DNA of 64,000 bases from Lactuca virosa. Lineage: Eukaryota; Streptophyta; Magnoliopsida; Asterales; Asteraceae. The translations under genes were made by a program, and so were the position numbers. The stretch spans positions 173,817,202 to 173,881,201 of the forward strand of contig CAKMRJ010005634.1 in the NCBI GenBank assembly GCA_928212115.1. The letters run 5' to 3'. Positions 12,241 to 24,339 of this stretch are shown one piece after another; positions within the stretch are counted from its first letter, which is position 1; each line of letters starts with the position of its first letter. The notes below the pieces were generated by a model. It searched no databases. It was not told the origin of the DNA and saw only the letters and a list, made by a program, of their open reading frames with translations.

Positions 12241-13682
12241 AAAGCTGCCAAATTTACCTAAGGATGTTAAAGTTAATAAGTTTGACTCTACATCAGGTAG
12301 AGCCCATTATCTAACTCTGTTAAGTTCTATTCTGAGATCCTCATTACATGATGTGACGGGGTCACAGTTGATGTTTTAAGAATCAAAGAATAGAGAGAAA
12401 TCTTAAAGGAAGTATATGTTGATTCTGATCGCGAAGGTGGATTTCGATCGCATCAGAATTTTGAGCAAGGAATAGATAACAACAATTTTCCATGTGGATT
12501 GCAAGGATAAGTTTTTCCGCAAAGTTTTAAAATAAAAGAAAATTGTTTAATTTTATTTTTGTGAAGTTCCTTACAATGGTATTTGTGGAAAATTGTTGCT
12601 TATATAATTCCACTGACAGCAATATTGGAAAATGGATTTGATTCTTTCATTTGTGGTAGTGTCTAAATTTACCAAATCAGGAAAGTTCCTCATCGCCCAA
12701 GTTTCAATTGGACGGAAACTTGGAATCATGCAAGTTGAATAGTATGATGAATGAGCTTTCAAGCATTGGAAAATCAAGACTAATTACTTGTGTCACATGG
12801 ATGTGTGAGTCAAGTGAAGGACTAAAGGGATCGAGTACACATTCTTGTGCACTGGTCATGTCCACCACAAGCTCGTTAAGACTATTTGATTTACTAAAGT
12901 TAGTAAATATGGTATACTTACAAGTTTAAGTATAATTCTGAAACATTGGAAAGTCTCAATGTATGGCAGAACGAATGAGAAGAATCAAATTAGGCAGAAA
13001 GATAAAAGTTTTCTCAAATCTGAAAGATGGGAGAGTACTTTAGTATCATGTTTTGTGATCATATTAATGATTTAAGAACCACATCACAATTGGTCTTCTA
13101 AGGACATCTTATGCATTCTTATGACTAAGAAGAGGAGTCATGAATTGTTGAAATGGTTAAATCAAGGAGATGAGTCATACTTCGTTTCAAAACAAGTCTT
13201 AGAGTCATACTCCAAGACTATAAGTTGAGTGGCATAATTTAAAGAAAGGTTTTATAACACTTGTCAAATGTAAGAGTAAAAGTGTCCGACTCTTGTACAT
13301 TTGAAGTTGGGTAAGTTTGTGATGTTTTGGATTAAACAAAGACCAACTAAGGCCAATTGTGTGAAGTGTTTGTCTTGATAAAGAATCCGCACTATCTCTT
13401 GAATATTTGGCAAGATAGTCTTATATGTCAAGAGGACAGTGGGGCGTCTTAAAGATCCTAAAAAGAATTTCAAGAACTAATCAAATAAAACCTGAGGGTC
13501 TTCACTAGCAAAACGACGTGAGGTTTAATACCTATCATGTTGACATATTATGTGCCCATTCCAGTTAAAGTTGGCTTTGCATAGGAGTTCTGGAAGTTCT
13601 CAATTGGTTGCATAACAACTTGGAAGCAATGGCAGGCCCTGTACTGCCAGGTGGAAAGAAGTTAAGATTGCATAAGTTCAGT
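12241..13682 (+). pseudogene. Eroded copia protease/integrase region, second version
   Basis: Counterpart of 2331-3767, ending at the S1 insertion site. The same stops are present as in the first version and, in reverse, in C2 and C4. Traces of integrase blocks are visible only by frame-hopping; no protein can be predicted. Confidence 0.4.
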
Positions 13683-13687
13683 CCATA

Positions 13688-15821
13688 TGTAACATCCCAA
13701 AATACGAGCCAAAAAAAAAATTCATTTTTGAAACATATTCTTAGCAAAACATTAGAAATAAAACATTCACTGATCATATCTTTTCATAAAAATGTCGCGT
13801 GTCCGGAAACCATTTTAAGAAAAACATAATAATGTCAGAGTGCAAATCCCAGAATAACCCATGATGCGGAAATCAATGTGTGTGTATGATGTGCCGCTAC
13901 CGCGCCAGCTCCTTCCCCTTCGACGAAGAGGTACCTGAAAACAAAACTATAAACTGTAAGCACAAAGCTTAGTGAGTTCCCCCATCATACCACATACCAT
14001 ACAGTTACATAACATACATATATTGTCCGGCATATCTGGGTGCCCGACCTACCCCTTCGGTCCTCTCGACCGGATACTGTCTAGCATATCTGGGAGCAGC
14101 CTCCCCTTTCGGTCCTCCTCGACCAGGTACTGACTAGCATATCTGGGTGCTGGTCTCCCCTTCGGTCCTCTCGACCGGGTACTGGGGACTATTTTTCACC
14201 CCCTTACTACTACCACATAACACATTTATCACATAATCTATCTAGCATGTCTGGGCACGACCCCCTTCGACCCTATCGGCCGGTAATCTGGGGACCATCT
14301 CCCCCTACTGTCACTAGTACATAGCATCATATCATTTTAGCACATAACATATCACAGGTAGTAAACAACCCTAGATGATATCACAGAGACAATCATCTAT
14401 CATGCAACTCCTACTGGTGGGCCGACATGAGTGGCCGTAGACCCACCGCTACTGGAAGGTAACTCACTCAACATCAGTGGCTGCTGACCTGCGTGGGAAC
14501 GGACTGACTTCTGCTGCTGCTGCTCCGGAAATCCTCCGCTATAATTCCCACAAAACAATCCAAATACTGCTAACCGACCTCAGGGTAAAATGACCATTTA
14601 CCCCTAACGAAAACCAAGAGTCAAAATCAAAGTCAACTTCCAGTTGACCCGACTCGCCGAGTTGGCTTGCCAACTCGCCGAGTCCCTATCCACTCGATTG
14701 ACCATAATCTCGTCTCTACTCGTCGAGTTAGGCATTGACTCGACGAGTTTCTTTCTACCGATGACCACGAGTCCTTCATCCTACTCGCCGAGTTGTATGA
14801 ACAACTCGTCGAGTTCATCTTCAACCGAAGAACATTCTATGCTGAGACTCGCCGAGTCGTATGAACAACTCGCCGAGTCTGTTCTTGAGACTCGCCGAGT
14901 CAGGGCATTGACTCGCCGAGTTCCTCCATGAGTGAGTCTGGCTTCCGACTCACTGAGTCACGCCCCCCCATGACTCACGACTCCACTCAGCAACACGAAA
15001 AGGGGAAAATTCGCGGACTCGCGACTCGACTCGCCGAGTCCGATGAACGACTCGTCGAGTCGGCCGCATGCCACTATTATATACTCAATTTTGCTTGGAT
15101 CCAGCTCATTCCATACGTAGATCTAGGTTCCTAGGGCTTGATTAACACGTCAAGTTTCCAACTTTACGTGTAAATAAACACCAATGAAGGTTTTAGGGCT
15201 CAAAATGCACTAAAAGAGTAGATCTAGGGCTTTCATGCAATATGGCTTCATAAAGGCAGAGGATCCGAGCACCTGGAGCTCCATCATGCCTAGATCTAAA
15301 GGTTAATCAGCTTTATCACAGACCCTATTTCATACCCAGCTTGGAAATGGCTCAAGAAGGACTTTAATGGAGCTCTAAGTGACTATAAGCATGAAAACAG
15401 AGGGAAACTGATTGTAGTTATACCTCAAGGAAATCTCTGAAATAAATAACACCAAGATGCCTGGCCTCCTTCCTCTCCTCTTGATCTACTCTCCTTCTCT
15501 CTCAAGTCTTCAAGAAATCACACCAAGCACTTCAATTTCACAAGGAACGATGTTAGAAACGATTAGGGGGGCTCTGAAGGGTAGATGGGGGCGAGCTTGG
15601 GGCGCTAAGGTTGGTTTTAATAGGGTGCAAACCCCTCGAATTAGGGTTTCACCAGACAGCGGGGACTCGCCGAGTCCAGAATATGGACTCGCCGAGTCGC
15701 CAACTTAAACGTGTTCCATGCCCCGGCTCTACTCGGCGAGTCGGGCCTACAACTCGCCGAGTCCAAGGCTAAAAATGCAAATACTTAGGATAAATTACAT
15801 ACCAGGAACCAGGTTGCTACA
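13688..15821 (-). mobile_element. Solo gypsy LTR S1, second version
   Basis: This is the best complete copy of S1, 2134 bp. It starts TGTAACATCCC, ends GGTTGCTACA, and is flanked by perfect CCATA duplications at 13683-13687 and 15822-15826. Read on the minus strand it begins TGTAGCAACCTGGTTCCTGG. The site and target duplication equal those of copy 1, so both versions descend from one insertion. It carries sixteen ACTCGNCGAGT motifs in eight pairs and the ~53 bp minisatellite. Confidence 0.9.
14652..15762. repeat. Eight paired ACTCGNCGAGT palindromes, ~21 bp spacing
   Basis: Motif starts are 14652/14673, 14718/14738, 14783/14804, 14847/14868, 14890/14911, 15029/15050, 15665/15687 and 15731/15752. 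Six pairs are exactly 21 bp apart, the others 20 and 22. The centre base varies (C, T, A or G) while both arms stay ACTCG and CGAGT. Each pair could fold in RNA as an ~11-bp stem with a ~10-nt loop. Function is unknown. Confidence 0.85.
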
Positions 15822-15826
15822 CCATA

Positions 15827-18169
15827 TGAGTTTAGATTTGTCATTATCCTTGTCTTGTGACTGTGGTTTTGACGATTCACATGGATAAGAACACATACAC
15901 CATAAAATCTAAGGGTCATAAGGTTTCTCTCCGATTCATGAAAATGATGGTGAGGAAACACTTCCACCAAGTAGATTTGAAGCAGATGGCAAAAGATCTA
16001 ACAATGGAGACTATGATACGGCATCCCTTTCATAGTTCTGAAATTGTTTAGACACACATGCATGCTATCTAAGGAAAGGTGTATGATTTTGATAAAGTTT
16101 TAATCAAAGCATCTCGTATCAGAAATCTGAACTTTGGTAAGGAAGTCAATAAAGTATTGATTTCTAGAAGTCCAGCTGATTTCTGAGTATATGTCAAAGC
16201 TAGTGGGAGCATAAGTGTTATGCTAATAATCATCATGTTAGTGGGAGCATGATAATTATTGTTGTTTTGCAAGTTAGCAATGTTAATTATAGAAAACAAA
16301 GTTTCAATTCGTGAGGCTGCAGGGATTTAAAAAGTTGTTTTGCTATAATTAAGGGAGAGGATATACTTCATTTCAGTTCTAAAGGCTTAGATTGAGACCT
16401 TAATCATCTTTAGTCAAGAATATAGTAATTGAATTTCATGTTGGATTGGTTCAACTTAAGGAATATATTCATATTTTTGCTTCTCAAAATTCGATTATGA
16501 TTACGGCATCCCTCTTCATAGTCAAATTTTGAAACATGGCAAATAAAAATATTGTAGCAAAAGACTGGTCTAGAATCATGTCTTTATGTGAGACATCATG
16601 AATCGTGTACCATTTGCTTTGGGTACAGGATCGATTGCATGTGCTATAATATTTGTCATTCTAAATTTTTCCAAATGCCCAGAGGCATTAAGAAGGGAAA
16701 AGGTCTAGAATTGGATATGACTAAAATGATTAAGCAATTGTCGAGGACAATCTGAGGTTACCAAAGATTGGTTGCTCAGGGACAGTTGGAAGTATAGTGC
16801 TAATTTTGGAAGGACCATATTGACATATTCTGAAAAGAGGCATCTCTTATTCAGAAGTGATAGTCAAAATGAGAATATGGAGTTGTCTCCATAGGTGGAA
16901 GTTATCTGTGTAAGATTAGAAACTTAATGCAAGAAGCTTTCCAAAGCAATGTACTTTGAATATGAGACTTAGTTTCCATGGAGTTGATCTCCATTGGAAT
17001 ACCTTTAATGACTGTTGACAAGTCTTTGTGACTTTGTACATATTCATTACAGGAGGGTCAGTGCATATAAGTTTAAAATCTAAACAGATTTCGATAAATG
17101 ATAGGAATTGAAATTCCACATTTTTCGATAAGGATTTGGGAGTGTGAATTAGAATCATTGAAATTATGTTCAATTGGTTTATTTCACAAAGTAAGGATCA
17201 TAGACAAACATAGAGTGCATACTTGGTGTATGGCAAAGCTATTGTTTAAGAAAACATAGTGTACATGCTTGGAGCATGGGACAACTAGTGTTTTTAATTC
17301 AAGTATAAAGTTGATAAAACCGAAACAATGAATAATGAGTAATCAGTATGGTGATAAATAAAAGTGTTTATTTATATTCATAGGGTTTGATACCATATTT
17401 GATTCATTTATTCTTGTGTTTCACTTTGCATGTTTTGACTTCCAGAATAACTAAGTCGCTCTTCCTGAATGATTAGTTATTCAAACCATCCACAGTCGGT
17501 CCTATGTTGAAGTAGATATGAATCAAGACTGTCATGGGTTGGTTTGTAGAGGTCCAAGTTGGTGGACAAAGTGGTGCTACAACACTCATGAGTGCTCATA
17601 AGTTCTGAGTATTGGATTCACCCCGCTCATTTGAATCACTTCATGGATTTTATCACGAGTGATCATGAGATGATAATATCTTATATTCTTCAAACCTAGA
17701 GATATGAGTTGTTACTATGAGTTGGTCATTGGTAACTCGATGTTATAAAACGTGCCTTTGTGTATGATTCAACAAGTAGTAGAACAAGCCATATGAGTCG
17801 AAGTTTATCCATTCCTTTTACCTTCGGGATAAAAGCGATATGTGTGGGCCCCTCGATGATTTAAAGATGATACATGTGAGTGCTTGGCCAAGCCAGGACT
17901 GATTTGATTTGTTCAATCAGTCAGTCATCATGAAATCGGAATCGGGAAACAACAAATGGACAGAGAGAATGTTGATAATCCATGTCTCAGTCCATATGAT
18001 ATCTAGAATGGAGGAATATATGATCCCTTATCTAATGGACAAGTCATTAACAAAGTCAGAGTTCATCGACAAGGTCAGAGTTCGACAGAAGCTTTTGAGA
18101 GACTACGATTGCTGATCGGTTCCTGAAGTCATACGCAATAATAGTTTTAGACTTATCCAAGTGGGAGAC
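15827..18169 (+). pseudogene. Eroded copia pol (RT/RNase H), second version, part 2
   Basis: Counterpart of 5899-8258, running from the solo LTR to the purine tract CCAAGTGGGAGAC at 18157-18169. From 16338 it repeats the sequence of 9897-11769, so this pol segment occurs twice within each version of C1. Non-coding as it stands. Confidence 0.5.
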
Positions 18170-18929
18170 TGTTGGATTAATGTCTAAGTCCATAACTATA
18201 ATTGGTAAGACTTGACCCGACCCGACATGGTCCATTTGGGTTGCATGGCATCATGCATTTGGATAGACTATATGAGAAGAATAACACTTAAGGTTGGTTA
18301 ATATATTATAAGTTCTAATATATTAATAAGGTTATTTAATTAGTATTGATCAAGAATTAATTTGGAATTAATTAAGTGATCAAAAGGAGACTAATTAAAT
18401 ATATGGGTTGATTGTGTAAATCATTCATTCTTATATATGTGGGCTTGTGATCCAAGATTCCTTATGTGGGACTAAGTCCATGAGGTGACCCATGGATACT
18501 CCATGGAGGTAAAATCCATGGAGCATAAGGAATGGGTAAAAGTTATGAGTTACATGGTTAACCCTATAGACCACCATATAAAAGAATCTCATGGCTCAAG
18601 AAATCGTGCACTAATGTGTGAATATGAGGGCTAGACGATTTTCAAGGAGTGTTATTCCATTTCTCTCAAGTCATCCATGTGCATTTGGTGTTGTGTGAAC
18701 CATTTGAGGTGTCACACTTGGGGCACTAGTCACTCAAGCTTCATGGAGACAAGCTACATCAACAAGGTATGTATTCTATCCATTTGATTACCCAAGTATC
18801 AAGTATTGTTGCTAGATAGGGTAATACCTTGGAAAGTTCATAATTGCATGTATAATAGAGAAAACATAGATCCAAGGTATTTAGGGTTGCATGTACACTT
18901 AGGAGTGTTAGAATGATCAAAACCCATCA
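18170..18929 (+). repeat. C1 3' LTR, second version
   Basis: 760 bp, TGTTGGATTAATG...AAACCCATCA. It abuts minus-strand G1 coding sequence at 18930, so C1 was inserted in the RT/RNase H region of G1. The matching left-hand target duplication lies outside the window; the right-hand candidate is ATAAC (18930-18934). Confidence 0.85.
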
Positions 18930-19647
18930 ATAACCTTTCCTCCTTGCATAAGAACACAGCCAAGCCTTTGGTTGGATGCATCGCAGTATACCACGAAATC
19001 CTCTATCCCTTCTGGGAGGGATAATATCGGTACGCTGCATAAGGCTTGCTTCAGCATTTGGAACGCCTTCTCTTGGTTCTCTTCCCAGTCAAAGGTCATA
19101 CCTTTCTGGGTCAAAGTGGTAAGTCGTTTCGCAATTTTTGAAAAGTTCTGAATGAACCTGCGATAGTAGCCAACGAGGCCTAGAAATTGACGAATTTCAG
19201 TAGGCGTCTTTGGTGCTGACCAGTTCTCAATGGCCTTGATTTTGGAAGGATCCACGTGAATTCCATCTTTGCTAACCATGTGACCCAAGAATTCGACTCT
19301 TCGAATCCAAAATTCGCACTTAGAGAACTTCACATAAAGCTTCTCCGTTCGTAGTGTTTCTAGGATCTGTCGTAAGTGTTGACTATGTTCCTCCTTAATG
19401 CGTGAGTAGATGAGTATGTCGTCAATGAATACGATCATGAATTTATCTAAGTAAGGACGACACACCCGGTTCATTAAGTCCCTGAACACTGCGGGCACAT
19501 TGGTTAATCCGAAAGGCATCACTACAAACTCGTAGTGACCATAACGAGTTCGGAAGGCTGTTTTGGGAACATCTTCCTCTAACTCTCGTAACTGGTGATA
19601 CTCGGATCTTAAGTCGATCTTTGAAAAGTAGCTTGCTCCTTGTAGTT
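18930..19647 (-). pseudogene. G1 reverse transcriptase, C-terminal half, into RNase H
   Basis: Reads on the minus strand from DQLQGASYFSK through SEYHQL, PKTAFRTRYGHYEFVVMPFG and the catalytic FIDDILIYS (F-I-D-D form of the YxDD box). The RT thumb follows (FLGHMVSKDGIH, FLGLVGYYRRFI), then the first RNase H block FVVYCDASNQ. The coding sequence stops at QGGKV, where the C1 LTR begins. There is no stop in this 240-codon stretch, so it is well preserved. Residues upstream of DQLQG in the same open frame (19653-19900) come from the C2 LTR and are not RT. This segment continues 27351-27742 across the C2 insertion. Confidence 0.9.
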
Positions 19648-19652
19648 GGTCG
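19648..19652. repeat. C2 target-site duplication GGTCG (left)
   Basis: GGTCG directly before the C2 LTR, repeated at 27346-27350 directly after it. Removing C2 and one copy restores a continuous RT frame across the junction. Confidence 0.95.
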
Positions 19653-20440
19653 TGTTGGGTTTTGGTATAATACAACATCCTATGGTGCACATACAACCCT
19701 AAATACCTTGGATCTATGTTTTCACTAATTATACATGCAAATGGTTTCCAAGGTATTGAACCTATAGCTAGCATGCCAGTTGTCAACAAACTACATAAAA
19801 TACTAGATAGAGTAACATACCTTTTGTGTGGCTGGAAGTCTTGATGTATTTGGCCTTTAGAACTTAGCCCCAATAGTGTGGAAGCCTCAAATGAAGTCAC
19901 AACACATCTAGGACAAAGGCAGGACTTGAGAGAGAATCTCCATGCACTCTAAAACCTTCATGAACTCCAAGAACATGCACACACACTAGTTGTGGCGGTT
20001 TTTAGGTCATAACATATGTATTTTATTGTGTTGAATTCTAAGAGTCATGGGTATAACCCAAACCCATATCCATGGGTTTTATGATCCATGGTTCATGTGG
20101 CCCAACTCTTTATGTATCCATACATAAACTTGGTCCAACATGGATCATAAGCCCAACACATATAAATATAACTAATTACCATAATTAGTCCCTATAGTTT
20201 TAATTAGCTCTTTTGATCACAATTAATTCCAAATTAATTCTTGATCAATACTAATTAAAACATATGATTTCATATTAATATATTAGAACTTATAATATAT
20301 TAATAAATCATATATACACTCTTCTCTCAAAAGTCCATCCTAACAAATTGTCCTGATGATATGCAACCCAAATGGACCATGCTACTCTCGGTTCCAATAG
20401 ATACCAATAATAGTTATGGGCTTAGACACCTAATCCAACA
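19653..20440 (-). repeat. C2 3' LTR
   Basis: 788 bp; on the plus strand TGTTGGGTTTTGG...CTAATCCAACA. Followed at 20441-20453 by GTCTCCCACTTGG, the reverse complement of the CCAAGTGGGAGAC purine tract. Confidence 0.9.
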
Positions 20441-20453
20441 GTCTCCCACTTGG
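20441..20453 (-). other. C2 polypurine tract
   Basis: CCAAGTGGGAGAC on the minus strand, immediately 5' of the 3' LTR. It is the plus-strand DNA primer site expected for copia elements, and the same tract precedes the C1 and C3 LTRs. Confidence 0.85.
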
Positions 20454-23400
20454 ATAAGTCTAAAACTATTATTGCGTATGACTCCTAAACCCGACTAGCA
20501 ATCGTAGCTCTTAAAGCCGCTGTCGAACTCTGAACAAATCAATGACGCGTCCATTAGATAAGGGATCATATATTCCTCCATTCTAGATATCATATGGAGT
20601 GAGACATGGATTATAATCATTCTCTCTGTCCATCTGTTGTTTCCCGATTTCCGATTTATGACGACCGACTAATTGAACAAATCAAATGAGTCCAGGCCCG
20701 GCCGAGCACTTACGTTTTTCATCACTAAGTCATCGAGGGGCCCACAGATATCGCTTTTATCCCTCCAAGGGTAAAAGGAATGGATAAACTTTGAATCATA
20801 TGCTTTTTCTACTACTTGTTGAATCATACACAAAGGTACGTTTTATAACGTTGAGTTACCAATGCGTTTTCGTACAATCAATGTATAACCAACTCATAGT
20901 TAACAACTCATATCTCTAGATTTGAAGAATATAAGATATTATCGTCTCACGATCACTCGAGATAAAATCCATGCAGTGATACAAGTGAGCGCGTGTTTAA
21001 TCCAATACTCGAATCTCATTCCAGGAGCACTCATGAATGTTGCAACAACTTTTGCTATGTCCAACACCTTAGACATCTACAAACCCAATTCATGACAATC
21101 TTGCCTTAATACCTACTTCCAACGTATTATCGACGGTGGATGGTTTGAATAACTTAGTCATTCGGGGACAGATAGAATAACCTAGCTATTCTGGAAGTCA
21201 AAACATGCAAAGTGAAACACAAGAATAATACTAATCACTCTATTGTCTCAAGCACCTTTGAGAGTAAGTAAAACACCTTTTATTTAAACACCATATTGAT
21301 TACTCATTATTCATTGTATAATGTTTCAAATAATCAACTTTATACTTGAATCAAAACAATAGTCATGCCATGCTCCAAGCGTGAACACTATGTTTGTCTA
21401 TGATCCTTACTGTGTGAAATAGACCAATTGAACATGATTCCAATGATGCTCATTTCATAATCCCAAATCCTTATTGTAAATGTAAGAATTCCAAATTACT
21501 GCCACTTACCGAAATCTATTAGATTCTAAACTTATATGCATTGATCCTTTTGTAATGATTATGCACAAAGTCACAAAGACTTGTCAACAGACATTACAGA
21601 GTATTCCACTGGAGATCAATTCCATGGAAACAAAGTCTCAAATTCAAAGTACATTACTTTGAACATCCTTCTTGCATTGAGCTTTCTAATCTTACACAGA
21701 TTTGAAGAACAACTTCCACCTATGGAAACCTTTCCAGATTCCTATTTTAACTATCACTTCTGAACAAGAGTTGCCTCTTTTCAGAATATGTTAATATGGT
21801 CCTACCAAAATTAACAATATACTTCCAACTGTACATGAGCAACCAATATTTGGTAAACCTTAGATTGTCCTCGACAATTGCTTAATCATTTTAGTCATAT
21901 CCAATTCTAGACTTTTCCCTTCTTAATGCCCTGAGCATTTGGAAAATTTAGAAAGGTTGAATATTATAGCACATGCAATCGATCCTATATCTGAATCATA
22001 TGGAACACGATTCATGATGTATCACATAAAGACATGATACTAGACCAGTCTTTTTGCTATAATATTTCTATTTCTATTTGCCATATTCTCATAATTCAGA
22101 TTATGAAAAGGGATTTCGTAATCATAATCGAATTTTAGAACGCAAATAATGTAATTATGACTAAATTTGATTAAAAACTCACAATCTAAGCTATTTAGAA
22201 TTTGAAATGAAGTATAATTTCCTCACCCTTAATTATAGCAAAACAACCCTTTCAACCCCTGCAACTTTACGAATTGAAACTTTTGTTTTCTATAATTAAC
22301 ATTGCTAACTTGCAACACTTATCATAATTATCATGCTCCCACTAACATGATGATTATTAGCATAACACTCATGCTCCGACTAGCTTTGACATGTATCCAG
22401 AAATCAGTTGGACTTCCAGAAATCAATACTTTATTGACTTTCTTACCAAAGTTCAGACTTCTGATACAAGATGCTTTGATAAAACTTTATCAAAATCATA
22501 CACCTTTCCTTAGATAGCACACATGTGTGTCTAAACAATTTCAGAACTATGAAAAGTGATGTCGTAATCATAGTCTCAATTGTTTAGACCTTTGCCATTT
22601 CTCACAAGTCCATGTTAGTGTGCCGGTTAACCACACACGCTCCACTAACGACTTTGAGAATGCAAATATCACAATTGCTATCTACTTAAAATCTACTTAG
22701 TGGAAGCATTTCCTCACCATCATTTTCATGAATAGGAGAGAAAGCTTATGACACTTAGATTTTATGGTGTATGTGTTCCTATCTATGTGAATTTGTCAAA
22801 CCATAATCACAACATAAGGTTAGTGACAAATCCAAACTCATATGGACCGAACTTGTGCAATCTTAACTTCTTGCCACTTGGCAGCACAAGGGCCTACCAT
22901 TGCTTCCAGGTTGTTATGCAACCAATGAAAAACAAACTTTAACTGGAATGGGCACAGAAATAGGAGTATGTCAACACGATATGTTATAAACCTCAAGTCA
23001 TGTGCTAGTGATAAACTACAGGTTTTTATTCTTGATTAGATTTTGAACCTCTTTCAGGATCTTTTAGACTCCCACTGTCCTCTTGACATATAAGACTCTC
23101 TTGCCAAGAACCATTCCTTGAAAAACAAATATTCAAGGGATAGTGTGGATTCTTATCAAGACAAACACTTCACACAATTGGTCTTAGTTGGTCTCTGTTT
23201 TATCCAAAACATCACAACTTACCAATTTCAAATGTACAAGAGTAGGACACCTTTTACTCTTACATTTGACTAGTGTTAATAAACCTTCTTTAAGATGTGT
23301 CACTCAAGTTACAATATTGGAGTATGACTCTAAGACTTGTTTAGGAACGAAGTATGACTCATCTTCTTGATTTAACCATTTCAACAATTCATGATTTCTC

Positions 23401-24339
23401 CTTAGCCATTGAATGCACTAAGATGTCCTTAGAGGACCAATTGTGATATGGTTTCTTAATCATTAAGATGATCACAAAACATGATACTAAAGTACTCTCC
23501 CATCTTTTTAGATTGAGAAAATTTTATCTTTTTGCATTATTTGATTCTTCTCATTCGTTCTGCCATACATTGAAACTTTTGTAATGTTTCAGAATTATAC
23601 TTAAACTTGTAAGTATAACCATATTTACTAAACCTTAGTAAATCATGACGAATAGTCTTATCGATCTTTGTGGTGGACTTGACCAGTGCACAAGAAAGTG
23701 TACTCGATCCCTTAGTCCTTCACTTGACTCACATATACATGTAAACTAGGAATTAGTCTTAATTTTCCAAAGATGAAAATTCTCATTCATCATACAACTT
23801 GCATGATTCCAGGTTTCTACCCAACTGAAACTTGGGTGATGAGAATCTTTCCTTATTTGGTAAATTATGACACTACCACAGTCGAAAGAATCAAATCCAT
23901 TTTCCAATTTTGCTATCAATGGAAACATATAAACAACAATTTCTCACAAATGCCACTGTAAGGATATTTTAAAATAAATAAAATCAAAAACTTTTCTTTT
24001 ATTTTAAAACTTGCGGAAAAAACTTATCCTTACAATGAAAATGCATGTGAAAAACTATGTTGTTATGTATTCCTAAGCAATCTATCACAACTCTTTAAGT
24101 AACAGCTCAAAATTCTGATCACCGAACCATGCGACCGAAATCCATCTTCGCGATCAGAATCATCATATTCTTCCTTTAAGCTTCCTCTTCACTTTGATTC
24201 TTAAAACATCAAAATGTGATCTAGTCACATCATTTAATAAGAATCTCCAAATAGGAACTTAATAGAGTTAGATAGTGGACTTTACCTGAAGTAGAGTCAA
24301 AACTTTTGACTTTACCATCCTTACAGACTATCAGGTAAA
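20454..24339 (-). pseudogene. Eroded copia pol in C2
   Basis: About 3.9 kb between gag and the purine tract with no frame longer than roughly 80 codons. In sense order the eroded protease/integrase part lies about 24340-22870 and the RT/RNase H part about 22870-20454. Short residual matches include a RFSKYGYTYK-like piece near 23620 and MNRVPYDSDIGSIACAI near 22000, which recall copia integrase and RT blocks. The stops largely coincide with those in C1 and C4. A 36-nt hairpin found also in the leader sits at 22614-22649. Confidence 0.5.
22614..22649 (-). repeat. 36-nt hairpin with GGTTAACC core, pol copy (C2)
   Basis: Seven-base arms GTTAGTG and CACTAAC enclose a 22-nt core containing the palindrome GGTTAACC. 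About 50 bp including flanks matches the leader copy at 25360-25395. It is missing from C1. Confidence 0.75.

Noticed and set aside
14633..15134. Several open frames rich in TRRVG, RLAES or LAESL residues across the S1 LTR
   Set aside because: They are translations of the ACTCGNCGAGT array in different frames. No start context or known domain; they recur wherever the array is present.
14652..15762. CRISPR-like array of short palindromes with spacers
   Set aside because: The genome is plant nuclear, the motif is 11 bp with 10-bp spacers, and it lies inside LTRs. It has neither CRISPR repeat lengths nor cas genes.
19653..19900. N-terminal extension of the long minus-strand frame that ends in G1 RT (apparent 327-residue protein)
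   Set aside because: These residues are encoded by the C2 LTR. The real RT begins at DQLQGASYF at the GGTCG duplication.
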